Notes under the pieces: generated by a model
What the model was told of the DNA's origin: nothing
Database searches by the model: none
The model's input: the letters and a program-made list of their open reading frames with translations, nothing else
From: Gaiella sp038230035
Lineage (GTDB): Bacteria > Actinomycetota > Thermoleophilia > Gaiellales > Gaiellaceae
Reading direction: 5' to 3'
Assembly (NCBI GenBank): GCA_038230035.1
Contig: JBBRNX010000008.1
Coordinates: 51,222-115,221, forward strand
DNA: 64,000 nt
Made by a program: the position numbers and the translations under genes
Part shown: positions 53,461-60,504 of the stretch, piece after piece
How positions within the stretch are numbered: the stretch's first letter is position 1
How the letters are laid out: every line of letters begins with the position of its first letter

Positions 53461-55323
53461 ATGAGCATCTTCAGGAAATTGCCGCTCGTGGCCGCCGTCT
53501 GTGTGGCGGTAGCCGTGGCGGTGGGTACGGGCTCGGAGGTCCCAGCGGCTTCGGCCACGGTCTCTGGCGGCAACGGACGGATCGCCTTCGCCCGCTTCAA
53601 CGGCCCGACTTCGCTTGGGATCTACACGGTCAACCCGGACGGTACGGGCGAAAGCTTCGTCTCGGGCACCGCAGACGATTTGTCAACCTGTTCGGTTGTG
53701 GGTTCGGTTCCGGACTGCCACTTCGGTGGCAATAATCCGGCCTGGTCACCGGACGGTCAGACGATCGCCTTCGACCGGACCGAGAACAGCTACCACTCCC
53801 AGGCCTTCCTGACCAAGGTCTGGTCGGTACCTGCGACTGGAGGGACGGCGAGGCCGCTCCTGTGCGAGGACCTTTACCCGTTCTCGAACTGGCAGTGCAT
53901 CTCGTCCGAACTCGAGCCGGCATACTCGCCGGACGGACGCCAGCTCGCGTACGCGAGCACGGAGTGCGTCGGCACCGTCCCGACGTGCGACGTGGGCGGG
54001 ACGTTCAGTATCTGGGCGATGCCGTCGGGCGGCACCGGCTGCGCGCCGCCGCCAGGGCCGACAGGCTGGGACGTCTGGGTACCTAACCCGTGTGGAGCCG
54101 AGGCCGACATCTCGGGCGGTGTGCAACCGCCCAAGTTGCGGTCGCCGGCGTGGTCGCCGGACGGCACCCAGATCGCCTACGTCAAGTCCCTCCCGCCGGA
54201 CGGTTCGCCCGACGGGCTGTGGGCGATGGGAGCGGACGGCAGCAACCAGCACCAGCTCGTCCAGGGCCCAGCGTACGCGCCGGACTACTCGCCCGACGGG
54301 TCGGAGATCGTGTTCGACGACGGGGTGCAGCTCATGCTCTACCACGTCGCGACGCAGACGGTGACGCCGGTCATGCCTGGCCGCACGTGCTTGTGCCAGG
54401 ACGAGGACGCGGTCTTATCGCCCGACGGGAAGGTGATCGCGTTCGAGCGTCTCGATCGTTCGAACGGGCCGTCGCACCTCCAGATCTACACGGTCAACGT
54501 CGACGGGTCGAACGTCCAGCGCGTCACGAACAGCATGCCCAACGACGACTACAGCCCCAGCTGGCAACGCGTCCAGCAGGCCTCGGCTGACCTGTCGATC
54601 ACAAAAACGGACTCGCCGGATCCGATCACGGTGGGAGCCAACCTGACGTACACGTTGACCGTCTCGAACGGCGGGCCTAGCACGGCGTTCGGCGTCTCCG
54701 TCTCCGACCCGCTGCCCGCGGGGACGAGCTTCATCTCGGCAACCTCGACCCAGGGCGGCTGCAGCGGGCTGCTCACCGTCACCTGCGGCCTCGGATCGGT
54801 CGCGAACGGTGCGAGCGTGACGATCACCGTGCTCGTCAGGGCGACTCAGGTCGGGCAGCTCTCGAACACGGCGACCGTGTCGGCGCTGACGGCCGACCCG
54901 AGCCTGGCCAACAACTCGGCGACCGCGACGACCACCGTCACCGGGGCGGCCGACCTCTCCGTGAGGCTCGCCACCAGCGCGGCGAGCGCGAAGCGGAACA
55001 AGCCGTTCGTCTACACGGCGACCGTCACGAACGGCGGCCCCTCCAGTGCCGTGGCCGGCTTCACAGACGCGCTGCCGGCAGGAACGGTGTTCGTGCTCGC
55101 ACAGTCGAGCGCCGGGAGCTGCGGGCCGCCGACGGCGTTGAACGGAGGCACGCTCAGCTGTGCGCTAGGCACGCTGCCGGCGGCTGCGACGGCCACCGTC
55201 CTGATCACCGTGATCCCGACGGGACGCAAGACGACGATCACGGACACGGCGACCGTCAACAGCACAACAGCTGACCCGAACCTCGCCAACAACACGGCGC
55301 AGGTCTCAACGCAGGTGAAGTGA
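53461..55323 (+). CDS. Secreted TolB/PD40-repeat protein with two DUF11 domains
   Basis: The 620-residue protein starts MSIFRKLPLVAAVCVAVAVA, a signal peptide cleaved near ASA. Residues about 40-390 hold PD40-type repeats with WSPDGQTIAF, YSPDGRQLAYAS, WSPDGTQIAYVK and YSPDGSEIVF, a beta-propeller. Two DUF11 (conserved repeat) domains follow, about 395-500 and 505-620, with ADLSITKTDSPDPITVGANL and ADLSVRLATSAASAKRNKPF. There is no LPXTG signal or C-terminal membrane segment, so it is probably released. The ribosome-binding site GGAAGGGAG precedes ATG 53461. Confidence 0.85.
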   Translation: MSIFRKLPLVAAVCVAVAVAVGTGSEVPAASATVSGGNGRIAFARFNGPTSLGIYTVNPDGTGESFVSGTADDLSTCSVVGSVPDCHFGGNNPAWSPDGQTIAFDRTENSYHSQAFLTKVWSVPATGGTARPLLCEDLYPFSNWQCISSELEPAYSPDGRQLAYASTECVGTVPTCDVGGTFSIWAMPSGGTGCAPPPGPTGWDVWVPNPCGAEADISGGVQPPKLRSPAWSPDGTQIAYVKSLPPDGSPDGLWAMGADGSNQHQLVQGPAYAPDYSPDGSEIVFDDGVQLMLYHVATQTVTPVMPGRTCLCQDEDAVLSPDGKVIAFERLDRSNGPSHLQIYTVNVDGSNVQRVTNSMPNDDYSPSWQRVQQASADLSITKTDSPDPITVGANLTYTLTVSNGGPSTAFGVSVSDPLPAGTSFISATSTQGGCSGLLTVTCGLGSVANGASVTITVLVRATQVGQLSNTATVSALTADPSLANNSATATTTVTGAADLSVRLATSAASAKRNKPFVYTATVTNGGPSSAVAGFTDALPAGTVFVLAQSSAGSCGPPTALNGGTLSCALGTLPAAATATVLITVIPTGRKTTITDTATVNSTTADPNLANNTAQVSTQVK

Positions 55324-55330
55324 TCGAGGG

Positions 55331-55364
55331 CGGTGGGAGTGTCAGCACGCTGACACTCCCACCG
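55331..55364. promoter_or_regulatory. Palindrome upstream of S74 cassette 1
   Basis: Two perfect 16-base arms (CGGTGGGAGTGTCAGC and its complement) flank a 2-base centre. Shorter forms with the core TGTCAGC-AC-GCTGACA recur before the other copies. It could be an operator, or a terminator for the preceding gene (no T-tract). Confidence 0.6.
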
Positions 55365-55377
55365 TCAGACCGCTGAA

Positions 55378-55405
55378 CGACACCAAGGCGGGCCGCTTCT
55401 ACGCT
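55378..55405 (+). promoter_or_regulatory. Promoter of S74 cassette 1
   Basis: CGACAC (-35-like) and TACGCT (-10) are separated by 16 bases. The whole block, including the spacer, is almost identical in all three cassettes. The -10 ends seven bases before an ATG at 55413. Confidence 0.5.
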
Positions 55406-55445
55406 CCCTTCCATGACGTTCACCAGCAACCGGAAGGAGCACACC

Positions 55446-55610
55446 ATGAAGGCCTCGTTCATCGTCAGGTTCGTCCAGCTCTCCGCGATCCTCGGTGGCG
55501 CCGCCACCCTCGCCGCCAGCGGCGGCTACTACCGCATGTCGGACGAGCGGCTGAAGCAGGAGATCCGCCCGGTCGAGGGCGCACTCGCCAAACTCCGCCA
55601 GATCTCGTAG
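55446..55610 (+). CDS. Small hydrophobic protein ending in a truncated S74 chaperone motif, copy 1
   Basis: A 54-residue protein: hydrophobic N-terminus (MKASFIVRFVQLSAILGGAA) then SDERLKQEIRPVEGALAKLR and QIS. The SDERLK...PVEGAL-KL run is the first segment of the peptidase S74 (endosialidase intramolecular chaperone) domain, including the Ser-Asp and Lys around the autocleavage site. It stops where family members continue LRGVTYEW. GAAGGAG lies six bases before ATG 55446. An in-frame ATG at 55413 at leaderless spacing would add 11 residues. Position 26 is Gly here but Cys in copies 2 and 3. Confidence 0.65.
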   Translation: MKASFIVRFVQLSAILGGAATLAASGGYYRMSDERLKQEIRPVEGALAKLRQIS

Positions 55611-55631
55611 CTCTCCCCGCATCGTCTCTTC

Positions 55632-55662
55632 ACGGAAAGCCGCCTACCAGGCGGCTTCCCGT
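55632..55662 (+). terminator. Hairpin after S74 cassette 1
   Basis: ACGGAAAGCCGCC pairs with GGCGGCTTCCCGT (12 of 13 pairs, loop TACCA), followed by TTTG. An equivalent hairpin follows cassette 3 at the same distance. Confidence 0.55.
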
Positions 55663-56014
55663 TTGCCCAGGGCTGCGGCACGCCGAGGGCGCCCAGCAGC
55701 CGCCGATCAGCCGCCCAACGCGCTCCGCCTGATACCGATGGCTCAGCGCCTGGCAGTTCGAGCGACAATTGATGTGACAGAACCAGCCGAGCTGCTACCG
55801 GCGATACACGTAGCCGTCATCGAATGCGTCCGCTCGGGCCTCTCGATCTCCGAGACGGTCCGGCGGCTACTCCTCACCGAGCGCTCGGTAGAACGCAGCT
55901 CCGGCGCGGCCAGCAGCACGACGCCCCGTTCGTTTGATCCGTGGATCCTCATAGCCGGTGATCGCAGGGCTCGCCGGCACTTATGGTGTCGGCCTCGAGC
56001 TGCCTCGCTCGCTC
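55663..56014. other. Region between cassette 1 and the minus-strand regulator
   Basis: The first 60 bases resemble the sequence after cassette 3, so the duplicated block extends beyond the hairpin. A plus-strand frame from 55738 (MAQRLAVRATIDVTEPAEL) is possible but weak. I see no other gene. Confidence 0.4.
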
Positions 56015-58573
56015 TCACATCTTCTCAGATCGGTCGAGCGCGTAGTTGATTGCATCGTCGAGCGTCATTTCGCGGGCGCTCGCGCGAGTTGCAGCACGGC
56101 GATCCTCGCCGAGCTCGGAGCTGAGGACGATCTGGTTCTGCTCGTCGTTCTGACGCTCACTGGCCTGCCTGGCATGTCCGGTCTCCTCGCGCAAGACTTC
56201 CACCGCCGCAAGAAGCGTGGCTGCCTTCTCTCCCTTCCTCTCGGAAACCGCGAGCGCGGCGAACGACTCCAGGCACCAGATCAGAATCTCCTTGTCACCA
56301 AGAGAATGCGCGCGTTCGAGTCCCTTGCTGAGTAGATCTCGGGCCTCGTCGGTCCGGCCGTCGCGAAGCGCAAGAGTGCCCAAGTTCACGTGTCCGGCTG
56401 CGATGTGCTTTTCGTCGTTGAGTTCGCACGAGAGGTCGACGCTCTCCTGGAAGAGGAGCCTTGCCTGGTCGTTGTTTCCCTGGAGCATCGCGGTGTCGCC
56501 GAGGTTGTTCATCGCCATCATCAGGACTTCGCGGTGGCCCATCTTGCGTGCAATCTCAGCGCCCTCACCGTCGAGCGCTTCTGCTCGCTCGTATTCGCCT
56601 CGCTCGGCGGCAACGAGTCCCAGGGCCAGCAACGAGGTCGCCACTCCTTCCGAATCTTCGTACTGTCGAGCAAGTGTGAGCCACTCCTCCGCCAGCACCT
56701 CTGTCCGCGAGTAGTCGCCCATGCGGTGTGCGAGAAGAGCGGCTCCATGGATCGCCTTTATACGACGGACTACGGATTGCTCGCCGCCCGACGCGAGTGC
56801 ATCCTCGAGCCACCTTCGACCTTCCCGCAGGTGGCCGCCGAGGTACCAGAAACGCCAAAGTTCGCTGACGAGCTGCAGCTCCAGCTCTGATCGATGGGTC
56901 GTGTGGAGCCAGCTGATCGCCGCGCGGAGATTCGCGTGCTCATGATCGAGCCGCTTGAACCACAGGTCACGATCTGCTTTGAGCAACTTGGGCTCGGCTG
57001 CTTCTGCGAGTGAGAGGAAGTGGGTGGCATGGCTCAGCTGCCGAACCTCCGCGTCGCCCGATTCCTCCATCTGCTCCACTGCGTATTCGCGGATCGTTTC
57101 GAGCATCCAGTAGCGTGGGCCGAGGTCGGTGTCGCGACGGCGGACGAGGCTCTTGTCGATGAGTGATTGCAGGGTGTCTGGGTCTGCGTCGCAGACCTGT
57201 TCGGCGGCTTCGTAGGTGCAGCCGCCTGTGAAGATCGAGAGGCGGGCGAAGAGTTGTTTCTCCTCGTTGGCGAGCAGGTCGTGGCTCCATTCGATTGTTG
57301 CTCTGAGCGTTTGCTGGCGGGGGTCGGCGTCGCGGGGGCCTTTGAGCAGGTCGAGTCGCTGGGAGAGGCGGTCGATGAGTTGCTCGGGGCTGAAGACGAC
57401 CGTTCGCGCTGCCGCTAGTTCCAGTGCGAGTGGGAGGTTGTCGAGGCGCGCGCATAGCTCCGCGACCGCTGTCGAGGGCTCCAGCACGGTGCCTACTTCG
57501 GCCGCGCGGGCGAGGAACAACTCGACGGCCTCCGCTTGCTCCAGGAATGGCACTGCATATGTTTGTTCGCCTGTGACCTGAAGACGCTCACGCGAGGTGA
57601 CGAGCAGCCGGAGTGTCGGCAGCCCGTCGCGTAAGACTGCGAGGTCGCTAGCGATCCCCGGCAGCAGGTGCTCGGCGTTGTCGAGCAACAGCAGCAGGCG
57701 CTTGCCGGCGAGCCGGGCGGTGAGCGTCGCTGCGATCCCCTGGCCCGGCGCCTCTTTCACCTCGAGGGCCTGAGCGACCTGTGAGAGGGCGAGGTGCGGG
57801 TCGCGAAGCGGCGCCAGCGCGACCCAGAAGACACCGTCCGGATGGTCGTCCGAGACCTCAGCGGCGGCCTGCAGGGCAAGACGGGTCTTCCCTGTGCCGC
57901 CTGGGCCCGTGAGGGTGACCAGCCGGCTGTCTGCTGCGCGCAGGTGCGCTACGACCTCCGCCAGTTCCTTCTCCCGCCCGAGGAAGGGTGTCGCGGGTAC
58001 CGGCAGGTTCGTCCGATACAGCGACTTCAGCGCCGGAAACTCCGACGGCAACCCCTCGAGCAGCAGCTGGTAGAGCCGCTGTGGCGCGGATAGATCCTTC
58101 AGCCGATGCTCCCCCAGATCACGCACCTCGAACCGCTCGTCGAGGAGATCTCGGCTCGTTTGGCTGAGCACGACCTGGCCGCCGTGCCCTGCTGCCATGA
58201 TCCTCGCGGCACGGTGTATGTCGATGCCGACGTACTTCGGTGGCGCCAACAGCGGCTCGCCGGTGTGGACGCCTATCCGCACGCGAAGCTCGTGCCCCTC
58301 GGGCCAGGCATGCGCTGCGAGCGCCTGCTGCGCCTCACCCGCGGCGGCAACCGCGTCCGTCGCCGACTGGAACGCGACGAAGAACGCGTCGCCTTCGCAA
58401 TCCACCACGTACCCCGCGTGACGGTCGAACGCCGCCTGCAGTAAGGCCCGATGCTCGTCGAGCGCGGCCGCGTACCGCTCCGCGCCCAACTGCTGCAACA
58501 ACAGGGTCGAGCTCTCGATATCCGAGAACAGAAACGTCACCGTCCCCGCCGGCTGAGCCACAGTCACGGGCAC
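56015..58573 (-). CDS. Class III cyclase - NB-ARC-like ATPase - TPR regulator
   Basis: An 852-residue multidomain protein. Residues about 10-170 are a class III nucleotide cyclase with FLFSDIESST and VVDCEGDAFFVAF as metal sites. Residues about 205-500 are a STAND/NB-ARC-type ATPase with GPGGTGKTRLAL (Walker A) and LLLLLDNAEHLLPG (Walker B). The rest is helical TPR-like repeats (AAGHVNLGTLALRDGRTDEA). It would make a cyclic nucleotide under control of the ATPase-TPR sensor. No HTH is seen. It is a close relative of the protein at 60505-63030; the S74 cassettes lie around them. It starts at GTG 58573. Confidence 0.85.
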   Translation of the reverse strand: MPVTVAQPAGTVTFLFSDIESSTLLLQQLGAERYAAALDEHRALLQAAFDRHAGYVVDCEGDAFFVAFQSATDAVAAAGEAQQALAAHAWPEGHELRVRIGVHTGEPLLAPPKYVGIDIHRAARIMAAGHGGQVVLSQTSRDLLDERFEVRDLGEHRLKDLSAPQRLYQLLLEGLPSEFPALKSLYRTNLPVPATPFLGREKELAEVVAHLRAADSRLVTLTGPGGTGKTRLALQAAAEVSDDHPDGVFWVALAPLRDPHLALSQVAQALEVKEAPGQGIAATLTARLAGKRLLLLLDNAEHLLPGIASDLAVLRDGLPTLRLLVTSRERLQVTGEQTYAVPFLEQAEAVELFLARAAEVGTVLEPSTAVAELCARLDNLPLALELAAARTVVFSPEQLIDRLSQRLDLLKGPRDADPRQQTLRATIEWSHDLLANEEKQLFARLSIFTGGCTYEAAEQVCDADPDTLQSLIDKSLVRRRDTDLGPRYWMLETIREYAVEQMEESGDAEVRQLSHATHFLSLAEAAEPKLLKADRDLWFKRLDHEHANLRAAISWLHTTHRSELELQLVSELWRFWYLGGHLREGRRWLEDALASGGEQSVVRRIKAIHGAALLAHRMGDYSRTEVLAEEWLTLARQYEDSEGVATSLLALGLVAAERGEYERAEALDGEGAEIARKMGHREVLMMAMNNLGDTAMLQGNNDQARLLFQESVDLSCELNDEKHIAAGHVNLGTLALRDGRTDEARDLLSKGLERAHSLGDKEILIWCLESFAALAVSERKGEKAATLLAAVEVLREETGHARQASERQNDEQNQIVLSSELGEDRRAATRASAREMTLDDAINYALDRSEKM

Positions 58574-58613
58574 AGCATCACGCCCCGGCCGCCGATCCTC
58601 AAGCCCGACCGTT

Positions 58614-58631
58614 GTGTCAGGGAGCTGACAC
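58614..58631. promoter_or_regulatory. Palindrome upstream of S74 cassette 2
   Basis: GTGTCAG and CTGACAC flank GGAG. It is a shorter, slightly changed form of the cassette 1 palindrome in the same position, between the divergent regulator gene and the promoter block. Confidence 0.5.
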
Positions 58632-58652
58632 TCCCTCCGTCAGACCGCTGAA

Positions 58653-58680
58653 CGACACGAAGGCGGGCCGCTTCTACGCT
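58653..58680 (+). promoter_or_regulatory. Promoter of S74 cassette 2
   Basis: CGACAC and TACGCT, 16 bases apart, as in cassettes 1 and 3. The -10 ends six bases before ATG 58687. Confidence 0.5.
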
Positions 58681-58719
58681 CCTCCCATGACGTTCACCAG
58701 CAACCAGAAGGAGCACACC

Positions 58720-58884
58720 ATGAAGACCGCTGCCAGCCACAAGCTCACCCGCCTCGCCGCCACCCTCACCCCCGCTCTGATGCTCGCCGCCACCTGCGGC
58801 TACTACCGCCTGTCGGACGAGCGGCTGAAGCAGGAGGTCCGCCCGGTCGAGGGCGCACTCGCGAAGCTCCGCCAGATCTCCTGA
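58720..58884 (+). CDS. Small hydrophobic protein ending in a truncated S74 chaperone motif, copy 2
   Basis: Also exactly 54 residues. The N-terminal half differs from copies 1 and 3 (MKTAASHKLTRLAATLTPAL) but is again basic then hydrophobic. ATCGYYR precedes SDERLKQEVRPVEGALAKLR and QIS, which is nearly invariant. The AGAAGGAG ribosome-binding site and the upstream ATG (58687) are conserved. Copy 2 is the only one followed by the second half of an S74 domain (58961-59239). Conservation of the C-terminus over a diverged N-terminus argues for selection on the S74 segment. Confidence 0.65.
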   Translation: MKTAASHKLTRLAATLTPALMLAATCGYYRLSDERLKQEVRPVEGALAKLRQIS

Positions 58885-58910
58885 CACGCGAGCACCTCCA
58901 TCCTCTCTCC

Positions 58911-58939
58911 GCGAAGCCGCCCGCGACAGGCGGCTTCGC
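58911..58939 (+). terminator. Hairpin after S74 cassette 2
   Basis: GCGAAGCCGCC pairs perfectly with GGCGGCTTCGC around a 7-base loop. There is no T-tract, so read-through into the next ORF is possible. Confidence 0.5.
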
Positions 58940-58960
58940 CGCGTGAGAAGATTCATCGCC

Positions 58961-59239
58961 ATGAGCGAACGCGAGAACGACGCCACGGGCAAGCTGAACC
59001 AGGTCAGAGGCGTCACCTGGGAATGGCGCGACGACGCACCCGAGGAGGCGAAGGAGCAGCCCGGGATCGGCGTGATCGCCCAGGAGCTCGAGAAGGTCTT
59101 CCCCGAGCTCGTCCACACCGACGGGGAGGGCCGTAAGAAGGTCGACTACGTCGGCCTGATCGGCCCGCTGATCGAGGCCGTGAAAGAACTCGACGCGCGC
59201 CTGAGCGAGCTCGAGCGCCGGCTCGACAAGACGGCCTGA
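58961..59239 (+). CDS. Second half of a peptidase S74 / endosialidase chaperone domain, stand-alone
   Basis: A 92-residue protein: KLNQVRGVTWEWRDD, then GIGVIAQELEKVFPELVHTD, KKVDYVGLIGPLIEAV and a C-terminal coiled coil (KELDARLSELERRLDKTA). This is the S74 chaperone domain from the strand after the point where the 54-residue proteins stop. It lacks the SDERLK segment. It lies 76 bases after copy 2 in another frame. No signal peptide is present. GTG 58943 is an alternative start. The trimeric coiled coil is the usual end of the family. Confidence 0.75.
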   Translation: MSERENDATGKLNQVRGVTWEWRDDAPEEAKEQPGIGVIAQELEKVFPELVHTDGEGRKKVDYVGLIGPLIEAVKELDARLSELERRLDKTA

Positions 59240-59254
59240 ACGATCTCGCCGGAA

Positions 59255-59270
59255 TGTCAGCACGCTGACA
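59255..59270. promoter_or_regulatory. Palindrome upstream of S74 cassette 3
   Basis: TGTCAGC and GCTGACA around AC, identical to the core of the cassette 1 palindrome. The following CACTCCCACCGTCAG is also shared with cassette 1. Confidence 0.55.
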
Positions 59271-59292
59271 CTCCCACCGTCAGGGCGGTGAA

Positions 59293-59320
59293 CGACACCA
59301 AGGCGGGCCGCTTCTACGCT
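59293..59320 (+). promoter_or_regulatory. Promoter of S74 cassette 3
   Basis: CGACAC and TACGCT, 16 bases apart, identical to cassette 1. The -10 ends six bases before ATG 59327. Confidence 0.5.
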
Positions 59321-59359
59321 CCTCCCATGACATTCACCAGCAACCAGAAGGAGCACACC

Positions 59360-59524
59360 ATGAAGGCCTCGTTCATCCTCAGGTTCGTCCAGCTCTCCCT
59401 TCTGGCCGGCACCGTCACCACCCTCGCCGCCACCTGCGGCTACACCCGCGCGTCGGACGAGAGGCTGAAGCAGGAGATCCGCCCGGTCGAGGGCGCACTC
59501 GTCAAGCTCCGCCAGATCTCGTAG
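59360..59524 (+). CDS. Small hydrophobic protein ending in a truncated S74 chaperone motif, copy 3
   Basis: The third 54-residue copy: MKASFILRFVQLSLLAGTVT, then TLAATCGYTRASDERLKQEI and RPVEGALVKLRQIS. It is closest to copy 1 along its whole length, including flanking DNA from the palindrome to past the hairpin, so 1 and 3 arose by a recent segmental duplication. No second-half S74 ORF follows. The AGAAGGAG site before ATG 59360 and the upstream ATG 59327 are both kept. Confidence 0.65.
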   Translation: MKASFILRFVQLSLLAGTVTTLAATCGYTRASDERLKQEIRPVEGALVKLRQIS

Positions 59525-59547
59525 CTCTCTCCCCGGATCGTCTCTTC

Positions 59548-59577
59548 ACGGAAGCCGCCGACCAGGCGGCTTTCCGT
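59548..59577 (+). terminator. Hairpin after S74 cassette 3
   Basis: ACGGAAGCCGCC pairs with GGCGGCTTTCCGT around GACCA with one bulged T, followed by TTG. It is the counterpart of the cassette 1 hairpin. Confidence 0.55.
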
Positions 59578-59687
59578 TTGCTCAGGGATGCAGCATGCCG
59601 CGGACGCCCGGCAGCCGCCGATCAGCCACCACGCAGGGTCGCTGGCACGAGGAAGCGTGAGCCCAGCACACGTCATGCCTGCCGTCG

Positions 59688-59693
59688 TAAGCT
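59688..59693 (+). promoter_or_regulatory. -10 box of a probable leaderless Crp/Fnr transcript
   Basis: TAAGCT ends six bases before GTG 59700, with no Shine-Dalgarno sequence. Confidence 0.5.
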
Positions 59694-59699
59694 GAGGTT

Positions 59700-60350
59700 G
59701 TGCAATGGCGGCTTCTTGAGGGCGTTCCGGAGGAAGAGGTCCGCCGGCTCCTTTCGGTCGCCCGTCGGCGGCGGTTCAAGCGTGGCGAGGTGGTTTTCCA
59801 CCGCGACGACCCGGCGGACTCCATGCATCTGGTCGCTAAGGGCCGCTTCGCGATCCGCACGATCACGCCGCTCGGTGACACCGTGACGGTCGGCCTGCGC
59901 GGGCCTGGCGACAACTTCGGTGAGATGGCGCTCGTCGATGACAGCCACCGCCGCTCGGCAACGATCGAAGCGCTCGAGGACGCGGAGACGTTCTGCGTCT
60001 ACCAGGCAGAGTTCCAGAGGCTACGCAAAGAACACCCGCAGGTTGAGCACCTGCTCACGGCGTTCCTGGCCGGCGAGGTACGCACGCTCAACGAACGGCT
60101 GATGGAAGCTCTCTACCTGCCCGTTGAGAAACGTGTCCTGCGCCGCCTCGCCGAGCTCGCCGCCTTCTATCCTACGAGCAGCGAGACCGGGATCCCGCTC
60201 ACCCAGGAAGAGCTCGCAAGCCTTGTCGGTACGACGCGGCCGACGATCAACCAGATCCTGCGCGACGAACAAGCCCGCGGCACGATCGAGCTACGGCGGG
60301 GCCGCACGATCATCCTCGACGGAGACGAGATCGCCCGTCGGGCGCGCTAA
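59700..60350 (+). CDS. Crp/Fnr-family transcription regulator
   Basis: The 216-residue protein has an N-terminal cyclic-nucleotide-binding barrel with GDNFGEMALVDDSHRRSATI, the phosphate-binding cassette including the Arg that contacts cyclic phosphate, a long dimer helix, and a C-terminal winged HTH (LTQEELASLVGTTRPTINQI). There are no Fnr-type Cys residues for an iron-sulfur cluster, so a cyclic nucleotide is the likely ligand. It sits between cassette 3 and a cyclase gene, making it a good candidate for the local cNMP-responsive regulator. Confidence 0.9.
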   Translation: MQWRLLEGVPEEEVRRLLSVARRRRFKRGEVVFHRDDPADSMHLVAKGRFAIRTITPLGDTVTVGLRGPGDNFGEMALVDDSHRRSATIEALEDAETFCVYQAEFQRLRKEHPQVEHLLTAFLAGEVRTLNERLMEALYLPVEKRVLRRLAELAAFYPTSSETGIPLTQEELASLVGTTRPTINQILRDEQARGTIELRRGRTIILDGDEIARRAR

Positions 60351-60504
60351 CGATCCGCCGATGTACGGCGACTTCACGTCGTTCAAGTCGGCTGTGACCG
60401 CGAAGGCCTGGACGAGGGCCTCGCCGTCCAGCATCCGGCGGGTCTCGGGCCCGGCGGTCGTGAGCGGCTGGGGTCGCAAAGGGGTTCGTGACTTAGGTAA
60501 GCCC

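Noticed and set aside
55738..56049. Plus-strand frame MAQRLAVRATIDVTEPAELL with a possible HTH-like stretch
   Set aside because: No ribosome-binding site, low-complexity C-terminus and overlap with the end of the regulator gene. Too weak to call.
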